From the NCBI GenBank assembly GCA_000310025.1, contig FN648695.1, positions 10,787 through 47,985 of the forward strand: 37,199 bases of DNA, given 5' to 3'. This document shows, in pieces, positions 9,401-18,367 of this stretch (the first letter of the stretch is position 1; the number at the start of each line of letters is the position of its first letter). The notes under the pieces were generated by a model, which saw only the letters and a list, made by a program, of their open reading frames with translations, ran no database searches and had not been told where the DNA came from. A program made the position numbers and the translations under genes. This DNA comes from Ectocarpus siliculosus (lineage: Eukaryota; Sar; Phaeophyceae; Ectocarpales; Ectocarpaceae).

Positions 9401-9989
9401 CAGGAGAGCCTCGTGGGTGGGCACCCCCGCCAGGCAACGAACTTCTGTGGGCGTCTTCCCACGGAGGATGTTGTGGTCGATCCCAACGTCCGCCGGCTGT
9501 GATGACCTGCCGTGTGCTTTCTGCTTATCCACCGCCTCCCTTAGCTCCGACTCTAGCAGGGAGATCCTTAGCCCCAAATCTCTACTTTTATCCTTGAGTC
9601 GTGCTTCCTCCTGAGCCCCAGCCAGCAGCGCTCTCCGATGTCGGTCGTTCAAAGCTTCGAGCTTGAGACTCCTTGCCAGGGCACCACGAGAAGCTTTGAG
9701 CATCTCCTCGCTCGTTTGGCTTGGCAGTGCTCCCTCCTTCGCGTTAACCCCTACCCCCCCCGCCGATAAGGGATGTGCTCTTCACATCGGCTGCTAGGCT
9801 ACCAGGAGGGAAGTGAGCGGCCGAAATTCTAGGGTCGCTCTTGGGGACTGGAAGGTCGTCTCGACCAAAAAGCGTTGCACCAGCTCTTGAACTTGCCAGC
9901 GTCTTTGGGCATCCGTATCGTCGCGTCTCCACCATCCTCCTCACAACATTTTGTTTGGCAGATGCATCTCTGTTTCCCCATTGTAAGCG
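9401..9989 (-). pseudogene. Possible coding exon of an unidentified coiled-coil protein, broken at a homopolymer
   Basis: On the minus strand a likely exon runs from an acceptor (CCTCAG, bases 9990-9995) to a strong donor GTAAGTAAGG whose GT is at 9400-9399. The first part encodes TRRYGCPKTLASSRAGATLF and DPRISAAHFPPGSLAADVKS and runs into a glycine run on a G homopolymer (9757-9764). In the next frame the text continues as EGALPSQTSEEMLKASRG, then a charged helical region (ARLKDKSRDLGLRISLLE and SELREAV), ending at THEALL. The one-base shift at the homopolymer could be a sequencing error in a real host gene or genuine decay. I do not recognise the family. Other exons were not found. Confidence 0.42.
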
Positions 9990-9995
9990 CTGAGG

Positions 9996-10595
9996 ATCCC
10001 TACGGCTGCTGGGCGGAGTGTGTGCTGTGTGCTCACGTGTCACCAGGCGACAACCGACAAGAGAGCGGGCCTGCAGGTTGCTGGTACATACACCGCTTGT
10101 ATCGCTCTCAAAATTATGAGCGGAGTCCCCAAATCTCGCCGCAAAAGGAGCTGACTAAAACGAAGCAGTACGCCGAGCTCTCCTTCGTGATGGGAATCTC
10201 TAGAGCATGCCAAGGGGCGTAGGAGTGTTCTGCTGTCCTATCCTGGCGTTATCGTTGTTCGGTAAGTGGTGTCACGGCCTCCGCAGCTGCCAAGCCAGCG
10301 GCTTCAAGTTTTGAAAAGCCCTCCCCAATTCGTCTTGGTTTTAGAGTGCCCAAAAAAGCGCATGCCCCCCCCCCCCACAGGCGAATTTGTAAAAAATGCG
10401 GGGCTATTGCAAGAAGCCTATTGACCAGTTGGTGTCATCACACAATCTTACAACTGCAATCTTAATCTTCGTTACTACTCTGCTGTGTTTTGAATTCATT
10501 CATCATGTCCGAGCGTCAGGACTATGCACCATCTCCACCAACCTTCCACCTCTGTACTCCATGCCGGCAAAAGAAGCGTTGCGGAGAAGAAGAGA
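9996..10595. other. No gene recognised, up to assembly gap
   Basis: Short open frames only. A C-run near 10367-10377 precedes sequence that ends at the gap. Bases 10556-10595 are repeated, in noisier form, just after the gap. Confidence 0.4.
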
Positions 10596-10695
10596 NNNNN
10601 NNNNNNNNNNNNNNNNNNNNNNNNNNNNNNNNNNNNNNNNNNNNNNNNNNNNNNNNNNNNNNNNNNNNNNNNNNNNNNNNNNNNNNNNNNNNNNN
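10596..10695. other. Assembly gap of exactly 100 N
   Basis: One hundred undetermined bases, the conventional placeholder for a gap of unknown size. The flanking sequences resemble each other, which argues that the gap length is not real. Confidence 0.99.
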
Positions 10696-11180
10696 TCTCC
10701 ATCCCGGAAAAAGAAGGTTGGGGGAGAAAAAGAAAAAAAAATTTTTTTTCATGTTAAAAAATTTGTATGAAAAAATTGGCAGGGGGGTTTTCCAACAAAA
10801 ACCGGCACAGACGGGTTTTCCTTCGTCCTCCCCCGGATTTGGGGGGCCCGCCGGGGTACATCCAGCAGATTAAACCCCAAAGTTTTGGGGGTTTTTATTG
10901 GAACAAACAGAGGGGGGACTTTGAAACCAATTTTGACCATTAAAAATTCGGGGGGTAGCCCCTAGATTATTAGGTCCCCCCTTAAATTAGGGGTTTTCCC
11001 CCCCCCCCCCTAGTACAGATTCCCCCCCCCCCCATTATTATTACCGTTTCGGCCTGGAAGCATGGTTTCGTTGATTTAGCTCCGGGGTAGATCGTTGTCG
11101 ACCACAACAAAAAATGCCCCCCCGGGTATTTCAATTTCCCCCCGGGGTACCAGTTCCCACGAGTTCCCCTCGGGGGGATG
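10696..11180. other. Low-quality sequence after the gap
   Basis: Homopolymer runs of A, T, G and C are expanded throughout (G6-T4, C14, C12 and similar), as in the poor-quality end of a read. The first 40 bases are a degraded copy of 10556-10595. No gene should be called here. Confidence 0.7.
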
Positions 11181-11519
11181 TATTTCCCTTATTTTCTGAG
11201 TCGATTTTGTTGCATAGTGGAGATGTATGTATGTATGTGTGAACGGAGCTGGCGGGTACTCTCTGGAAGGCGGGCCCTTTCTCTTCTTGGAATTACTCGC
11301 GGGACGAGACAAACACCCCCAGCTGCTGTCTTCCTTGCTGTGTCTTTTCTCTCTTCGCCTTCGTTGCTCTTACGTTCCTCCTTCTTCTGCTTGTTGAACT
11401 GAACGCCTTATCCATCTCAGTTTCGCCACTCTCTCTGTGTGTGGTGTGTGGACCATAATCCATGATGTTGCACAACCCCCGGGGGGCGGGCTTCCCCCCG
11501 GGGTGGCATTGCAAAAAAG
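11181..11519. other. Left flank of the Ngaro-like retrotransposon
   Basis: No gene is supported. A CCCCCGGGG-rich patch (11474-11504) lies next to the element. A similar CAATTTCCCCCCGGGG patch lies on both sides of the element, at about 11132 and 18393. Confidence 0.4.
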
Positions 11520-11735
11520 CAGAAGAGTGCAGAGACAGAGGCGTTAAAATCTGAGTTTTATGAGGAGCGGAAGATGAAATATCTGTTGGCCAATCAGAGA
11601 GCAGCAGCATTGAGTCAGCGTGAAAGTGTCTGAAACCTGACTAGAAGGGTAGACTTGGGGGCACTTGTTGGTCTGCCCCAAGGAAGCACGAGGGAGGCTG
11701 CTGCAGCCAAGAGGTACTTCGGAGGAGATCTATTT
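11520..11735. repeat. Split direct repeat A1
   Basis: 216 bases, identical to A2 (17189-17403) except for one or two positions in the first ten bases. Forms the left terminus of the element. It ends at GGAGGAGATCTATTT, after which the sequences diverge. Confidence 0.92.
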
Positions 11736-11859
11736 CTTTGCGTGGGCTGCGTGCTGCTCTCTTCCCGTGCGCGCAGGCGTTTGGGGGCATTCACATATCG
11801 GCTGGAACTGGAGGTTGAATCTTCGTGGGCTCTTGGTTGCATCAATTTAAATTTGGGTC

Positions 11860-13475
11860 ATGTCCTCGGAGCACAAATCGCAGGAGACGGAGGAACGTCT
11901 TGGCGTCCACCGCAGTGACGGAACTACTGGCGGTGAGGCCGAGTCATCTTTGGGGACGGGAGGGGGTGCGTCTCTCCCGCGGCCGTCCCAGGTCGTGACG
12001 GGCGCGGTGGCGGCGGCTGCGAGGGCTGCCGCCGGGGGCGTGGATTCACCAGCAGGTGTCGTGGCTTCAACAACCACGCCATCCTCCGCAGAGGTGGGGG
12101 CTGCAAGGAGCGGTGGGCTTCAGACTCAGGGTCACGATCGGGCCTCGGCTGCCGGCGGTGCCAGCCCGCCGGCACCCCGGCGTGCTGATGACCCCGCCCA
12201 GGCACACCTCATGTCGTGTTTGGCCCATCTGTCGGTGGATGCGGCGGGGGCGGGAGAGTCCAGCGAGGGCACCCCGCTCGAGTCTGAGAATGCGGAGAAA
12301 ATCGCTCGGTTGGAACAAGGTCAGACGAACATGGTGGCGCAGCTTACCGAGATTGCTGGGTTGCTGAAGAACTTCCGGCCGGAGTCGGGGCGGACTGGGA
12401 GTGGTTGGCCCGGGGAGTCGGGAGGCCTCGGTCTGGTGCTGGTGCCGTCGCCGTGGGGCGGAGGCGCGGGTGGGGGGGCGAATGCGCCCTCGAGGTCCAA
12501 CGCCAAAGAGGAGGCGAGGAGGGAGGCCACTATTTGGCAAGCCAAACATAATCAGACACTGTGGGTACTTCGGGGGCAGCGGGGGCCGGAGCCCGGACCA
12601 CAGAAGGAGGACCTGCAAGGTTTGATGGGCGATATCGTGCACGTCACAGGCGACGTCCTCGCTCAGATGCGTGCGTTTTCGTCTTTCGACGTCAAGAGCT
12701 TCCGGCCCGTGGGGGTCGCACGCACGTCGTCCATTGCAGACAACTTCGACGTAATGTGTGAGGCGATGATGCGGCTGTTCAAGTTTGGTCTCGATCCGTC
12801 CACGACAGCGGGTGCACAATCGTTGCGGCGGTTGGAACCCATCGCCACAGCCATGGCGGACGCGCGGTCCAGGTTTCGGAATGTTCTCGTGCGGAACAGT
12901 GATGTGTTCTCCGACGACTACCAGCGGGCGGCCCTACCGAGGTTGCCAAACGAGGATTTTAAAATATGGACGACGTAAATCATCACGTGGATGTACCCGT
13001 TCACCAAAATGCATTACCCGCTGGATGCGTTTGACGGCCACACCTTGCCGCCGGTGCCCGAGTTCTCAACATCAACAACTTCTGCGAGCGCGGGGTTAAC
13101 CTCTTCCGGTTGGTCCTGTGTGAGGGGGGATCCCTCCCCGGGGCAGGAGGGTCGCGGGGCGGGAACGGCAAGCGTAAGGCGGGCCAGCTGGATCGGGGTG
13201 ATTCCTCGTCACGGAAGCGCGCCTCGCGGGAGTGTTTCCAATTCCGCGACTCTGACACGTGCACCTTCATCGATAAATGTAGGTTCGAGCACGTCAAGCG
13301 CCGCGACGCGTCAAGTACCGGAAGTGGAGGCGGTGGGGGCGGGAGTCGTGGTGGGGGGGGGCGCTCGTCGGCGGGTGGTCAGGGGGGCGGTGTCGCCCGT
13401 GGAGGGGGACAGGCTGACGGTGGCGACGGTGGCGGCTCGTCGTGGGCCTTGGTGGTGCGGGGTGGCAGCAACTAG
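11860..13475 (+). pseudogene. Gag-like ORF of the Ngaro-type element, with CCCH zinc finger
   Basis: The ATG at 11860 opens 372 codons rich in Ala, Gly and Ser. A probable coiled coil (EKIARLEQGQTNMVAQLTEI, about residues 145-170) follows the low-complexity N-terminus. A TAA at 12976-12978 interrupts the frame, which then continues as ITWMYPFTKMHYPLDAFDGH. Near 13100-13130 the coding frame changes, and the new frame contains CFQFRDSDTCTFIDKCRFEH, a C-x8-C-x5-C-x3-H finger typical of RNA-binding Gag C-termini in DIRS-order elements. A Gly/Arg-rich tail runs to a TAG at 13473-13475. Gag packages the element RNA. With one stop and one frameshift this copy cannot make full-length Gag unless the lesions are sequencing errors or recoded. 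Confidence 0.72.
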
Positions 13476-15690
13476 GGGTGCGGGCTCCGCCAGCTGGCGG
13501 GGCCAACTTCTGTGTCGGTTCCAGCTGAGAGGCCGCAACAGCAGCCAGGTCATAGGGAGATGGCGTCCCGGGCCTTGGCTGGCGTGGGGATCCGAGGCGA
13601 GCGCTGTGAGGGCTTGCCCAGAGTGGCTTCCGACTTGGAATCAGGTACGAGGCAAAGTTTTGAACAGGTTTCCCCGTGCGAGGTTGACGATTGGCGTGTG
13701 GCTGTGTCTGCGTTGGCTGAGTGTGAGGCTGCAGAACGGTACGTCTATCTTAACCGTGTGGCGCATGTGGGTTCGAACTTGCTTCGACGGTGTGGGGGAC
13801 GCGTGGAAAGGTTCGTCGACGCTGTTGGACAGGCGTTCTTTCTGCCCCATGTCGATGTGGTGCGTGTCAAGGCACATTTTGGGGATGTGAAAAAGTTTCC
13901 CCGAGTTGGTCAATTTCTGAGATCGTTGTCTCCGGGTGCGCCGGTTGACGTGTGCTCAGGTGGGAACCTTGATGCTGAAGTGGCGTATGGCAACCATCCT
14001 AGCGCGTTACTGCACCGCGATCGGATCACAGACAAAGTTGTACCGGACGTGATATTGGGGCGTGCGCTGATTTTCGATGTTGAGAGACTGGACGCGTGAA
14101 AGGTACTTGGAAGGTACCTTAGGAGTCCGAGTGTCGCCGTTGGGCGTCATCGACGAACCGAAGTTTAGAATTATCCACGATCTCACGTTCACCTCTGGCG
14201 TGCCAACTCGTACGAGCGTAAATCACGATACGGACTTCGATCAAGCACCAGAATGCCTCTTGGGTCATGTATTGAGTGACATTCTGAAGCGTGTGCTGTA
14301 TTTGCGACAAGTACATGGGGTGTCGTTGGAAATTCTGATCTGCCGCATTGACGTGAAAGAAGCCTTCCGACAAATCCCGGTGAATCCGTCTCGGGCGTCG
14401 GTTTTTGGGTACACGCTAGGAGATCACGCAATTGTTGACCTACGGTGTCAATTTGGATGGCGGTCGAGCCCAGAGTTTTGGTCCTTGTTCTCGTCCGCCT
14501 TGGAACACTCACACACACACACTACATTCCAGGAAGCGTCCGTCTCTCCCGCCGGTGCTGCGGCTGTGCAGCATGTTCAAGTAGTGTCCCCACCAGACGA
14601 AATTGCAGCGGTGCCGTTGCCTGTTGACTGCCAGACTATTGTGGGTGACGGGGCGTTCGCTGGTTGTCCGTTTTTCGTGCGATACTACGTTGACGATGGC
14701 GTGCTGATTGAAGGGAGATTTTTCGCTGATTGTCGCCGATGTTTGCGCGCGGTGCGTTCTCTCGCTACGGATCACTTTCGTCTGTTGGGAGAAAGAGGCC
14801 CAGCCGACCCGCCGTTGTTGTCGCGAGGCAAGATAACCGATTTCGCTACTCGCTTGGATGTGTTGGGTTGGACATTGGACACTCAGCAACTCACGATTAC
14901 TATGACCGACACGAAACAGCAGAAACTGGGACGCATTTTGGCTGCGTGGCCCGCGACGCGGAGAGTCGCTACAGCTCGTCAAGTAGCCGAGTTGACAGGG
15001 TTTATCATGCATGTTTCGTTCGTGTTGCGGCCAGGAAAGTTTTTTGTGGGGCGCCTTTTGTCCGCGGTAGGGATGCCTGCTTCGTCTGCATTCGCGTCCC
15101 AAGTGCCGAACCCAACCAAACGTGTAGTGCTGGGTCCCTTATTCCACGATGACCTCGAATTTTGGCGGTGGTTCCACGGGCGTGGTCTCTCGTGGCGCGG
15201 CGGAAGTTTATGCGCACCCATGTACAACATTTACATTTTAGATCGCCCACCCAAACTATCCGTGTTCACCGATGCGTCTAAGCAAGCAATTGGAGGGTAT
15301 TGTTTGCAAACGGGCCACTTCTTTCGATATGATCTGTCGGTGGAAGAGCAGACTCGCTTTGTGGGGTCGAGTAAATCGGTCCAAGGGGTCAATGATGTCA
15401 GCATTAATGTCCTCGAACTCCTTGGCATGGTCATGGGGGCGTGGGTGTTGGTATTGGGCCAAAGTCACCAGCCTATGGAGGCGGGTGATTGTGTGCGACT
15501 ACGAGGGCACAACGAAGCAGCGACAGCGTGGATTGAGCGTTGTCGGGGGGGCATTGAGCCTCGATCGGGGGCGCTGGTGCGCTTACTGGGGGCGCTTGAG
15601 GTAGCCAGCGGGTGACATTTCCACGCGACCCATGTTCCTGGCATACTCAACTCGCTTGCTGATGGTATCTCACGTTGGAATACTAACGAT
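13476..15690 (+). pseudogene. Reverse transcriptase-RNase H polyprotein of the Ngaro-type element
   Basis: The N-terminal part (frame of 13512-14099) ends near GNHPSALLHRDRI and ILGRALIFDVE. A +1 shift at about 14085-14100 leads into LRVSPLGVIDEPKFRIIHDL. Reverse-transcriptase motifs follow: RIDVKEAFRQIPV (Asp codon 14350), FGWRSSPEFWSLF, FFVRYYVDDGVL (catalytic YVDD, 14686-14697) and LDVLGWTLD. RNase H follows with LSVFTDASKQAIGGY (Asp codon 15271) and INVLELLGM (Glu codon 15415). The third carboxylate is changed: the usual DN is GHNEAATAW (His codon 15508). A TGA at 15613-15615 stops the frame just before HVPGILNSLADGISRW, the normal end of the domain. The enzyme would copy element RNA, but this copy has a frameshift, a stop and a lost active-site residue. 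Confidence 0.87.
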
Positions 15691-15704
15691 GTTCATGGTA
15701 ACCT

Positions 15705-16894
15705 GTGCTCCGCCTCCCCTCATGTGGCGTGGCAGATCGTGGAGTTGGGCCCGACGGTACGCGAGCTTTGCTCCACCGTGCTGGCTTCGAGCTCGTCAGG
15801 CACGCACTTGCGCCGTCGTCTGAACGAACTTACCTGGGATTTTTTGGAGCGTGGGTGAAGTTTCGAGAGGACGTCGTGGGGAGACCGGCCTTCATGGTGC
15901 CGTCGTCTACATCGCGGGACATCGTTTCGCAATTGTTGGAGTACGTTGCGTACGCGTTCACGGTGTTGGGCTTGAGGCAGACGACGACAGCTGGTCACTT
16001 GTCTGCTGTTAAAAATTTTCACCGCTTGTCGTATGCGATGGAAGTTGACACATGCCATTCCTTGATTAAGCAGGCGCTCAAAGGGGTAGCACGAGGGCAT
16101 GCGGGCGTAGGTGTGCAACCACGGGTGCGACGTCCGGTTTCGTGGTCGATGCTGAAGGAAGGGGGGCGTCTGGTGCCACAGTGGGGCACGGGTGGGCGCG
16201 TGTTGTTTCTGGCGTTGAGTGTGTCATTTTTTTTCTTGAAGCGGGCATGTGAAATGTTCGCTGGGTCCTCGTTGGTCATGGATTCTTGTCATGGGTTGCG
16301 TCGGGGGGACGTGGCGTTTTTTTTGGGTTCCTCACCAGTTGCCTCCCGGCGCGGAGGGGAGAGGCCGACAGAGTCCAGGTGCGGTTTCGGTCGTCGAAAG
16401 GCGACCAGTTTCGGAAGGGTGCCGTGTGTACGCGGGCGAGGCCGGGGCCTCCCCAGTCTGTGGAGTGTGGGGGGGGTGCAGTCGATGTGATGATTGAACT
16501 CCTGTCATGCTATCCCTTTCTCCCATCGTCTGCCCCGTTGGTCGCGTTCGGCGCCGGGGAGGGGCGATGGTCCGTGTGGACTTGTCGTCAGGCGACGGAA
16601 GCGCTGCGGCAAGTCGTGTCGTTGGCGGGTCTGCCGCCGTCAGAGTACGCGTTGCATTCCCTTCGGATTGGGGGCGCCACGTACTTGGCAGCGGGGGGAG
16701 CGTCGCCAGAAGTTCTGAGACGAGAGGGGAGATGGGCTGGGGAAACGGGGTATCGGCCGTACGAAAGGAACCATGGAAAGGATGCAGAGTGGGTTTCTAG
16801 TACCTTGGCGTCGGAGGGTGATACAGTGAGGCAACCGGGACAGGGTACAGAGTGGGGAGACGTAGTCCCAGAGGCTGGTGAGGGCGAGCTGTAA
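15705..16894 (+). pseudogene. Tyrosine recombinase of the Ngaro-type element, one frameshift
   Basis: The N-terminal core-binding region (SSERTYLGFFGAWVKF to FHRLSYAMEVD) is followed by the catalytic domain. The first arginine is in FFFLKRACEMFAGS and the chain continues to GLRRGDVAFFLGSS. A shift at about 16345-16365 moves the frame to DRVQVRFRSSKGDQFRKG, which holds the beta-hairpin lysine. Next comes HSLRIGGATYLAAGG (His codon 16655, Arg codon 16664), then GRWAGETGYRPYERN with the W/H position and the nucleophilic tyrosine. The R-K-HxxR-W-Y set is complete across both frames. The enzyme would integrate the circular DNA copy. It lies directly after RNase H, as in Ngaro and PAT elements. One frameshift disables this copy as read. 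Confidence 0.85.
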
Positions 16895-17011
16895 AAGGAG
16901 GGGGGGGAGTGTGTGTGATGAGGGTATTGGTCGCTATAATTGTGGGAACAACGAGAAGGGGGGAGAGAGAGTGCAGAGGATCAGTATGGTAAACCAGTCC
17001 GCGGTTAGGTT

Positions 17012-17186
17012 GGGGGCAGGCATGACTTTGAGAGTATGCCTGATGGTGCGATGACTGGTTTATACTGATGATGGTGTTGTGGACGGGGATAGGTTGAGAT
17101 CCCCGAGTTCCACTCTTCTCTCCCCCCCCTGTTCAAGCGTGGGGGGGGTACGACCAATTAATGCAATTTCGAAAGCAACGAATAAA
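17012..17186. repeat. Split direct repeat B1
   Basis: 175 bases starting GGGGGCAGGCATGACTTTGA and ending GCAACGAATAAA. It matches B2 (18194-18367) except for homopolymer length and one base near 17122. It abuts A2 with two bases between them, as expected for the internal B-A junction. Confidence 0.92.
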
Positions 17187-17188
17187 CC

Positions 17189-17403
17189 AGAAGATTGCAG
17201 AGACAGAGGCGTTAAAATCTGAGTTTTATGAGGAGCGGAAGATGAAATATCTGTTGGCCAATCAGAGAGCAGCAGCATTGAGTCAGCGTGAAAGTGTCTG
17301 AAACCTGACTAGAAGGGTAGACTTGGGGGCACTTGTTGGTCTGCCCCAAGGAAGCACGAGGGAGGCTGCTGCAGCCAAGAGGTACTTCGGAGGAGATCTA
17401 TTT
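17189..17403. repeat. Split direct repeat A2
   Basis: Second copy of A1, immediately after B1. The right border is GATCTATTT, shared with A1. Confidence 0.92.
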
Positions 17404-18193
17404 ATTTCCCACCCACTCACCCTTTTTTTTCTTTTTCTTTGCTTTTGGGGGTCGGGTGTCAGTGGTAGGGCGAGGAAGGGTCGCCAGTAGTGGTGAACGA
17501 GGAATGTGTGCTCGTTTGCCGATACTGCTGAGGGGGCGAGGGTTCTTGTGGGTAGATGGTGCTTGCCCGGGTGTGTCTGTCGCGTTAGAGATGTTGCGGT
17601 ACTCTCAGTGTAGGTGAGAGCGCGTCAATGGCTGTGCCACTAAAGGAGGCGAGTGCACAGTGAATGGGTGAGAGGTTATGGTCGACAGGATCGGCTGTAG
17701 CTGTGGGCCGGCGGTCGGGGGGCGGGTGCGAACCCAACGTGGGGGTTCGTGAGGTACCGCGTGGGTGCGACCGTTGATGAGCTTGACGAGGTAGCGCGAC
17801 TAGACATTGGGATGCAGTGGGGTACTTCATGGTACTTCACAATCGATGTGGTATATGTGCGGTATATTGAGGTTGGTATATCGGAACATGCATGCAATCT
17901 GGAGAGAAGAGAGTGTGTGAAACACACGACATCCCGGGGGCAGTGGGCGCGCAGTTGAACGTTGATGCTACCAACTGACGCTGAGTGAGAGGGGGATGAG
18001 TGTTGTGCTAGGAGTATTTCCAGTCCATATTTCCTGTACTTACATGTACAATAGTACAGGGCGTTGCGGTGCCGGGCAATTTTTTTGTTTATGTGCGCAT
18101 TTCCTGTCCGTGGAGATGCAGGTTGCGCGGCATTATCTATGCATATGTATGCTTTGGGTATATGTGCTGTATGTACGGATATCTGAGTCTGTG
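17404..18193. other. Spacer between A2 and B2 of the Ngaro-type element
   Basis: About 790 bases with no supportable gene. The short plus-strand frames have no motif. It is longer than a simple junction and may be part of the element's 3' region. Whether it is conserved in other copies cannot be seen here. Confidence 0.5.
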
Positions 18194-18367
18194 GGGGGCA
18201 GGCATGACTTTGAGAGTATGCCTGATGGTGCGATGACTGGTTTATACTGATGATGGTGTTGTGGACGGGGATAGGTTGAGATCCCCGAGTTCCACTCTTC
18301 TCCCCCCCCCCTGTTCAAGCGTGGGGGGGTACGACCAATTAATGCAATTTCGAAAGCAACGAATAAA
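18194..18367. repeat. Split direct repeat B2 (right terminus)
   Basis: Second copy of B1. Similarity ends exactly after AATAAA, giving the right end of the element. AATAAA could double as a polyadenylation signal. Confidence 0.92.

Larger units (their letters stand above)
11520..18367 (+). mobile_element. Ngaro/PAT-like tyrosine-recombinase retrotransposon (DIRS order)
   Basis: A 6.85 kb element with gag, reverse transcriptase/RNase H and tyrosine recombinase genes in that order. Its split direct repeats are arranged A1 (11520-11735), ORFs, B1 (17012-17186), A2 (17189-17403), 790-base spacer, B2 (18194-18367). A1-ORFs-B1-A2-B2 is the diagnostic layout of PAT, Kangaroo and Ngaro elements. Those elements integrate by a tyrosine recombinase from a circular intermediate and make no target duplication, and none is seen here. 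DIRS1 itself has inverted repeats and a methyltransferase gene; neither is present. The repeats are nearly identical between copies, which implies recent activity, but the ORFs are damaged. Confidence 0.9.

Noticed and set aside
12067-12819. 250-codon minus-strand frame opposite gag
   Set aside because: Arg/Pro-rich shadow of the GC-rich gag frame, with no motif.
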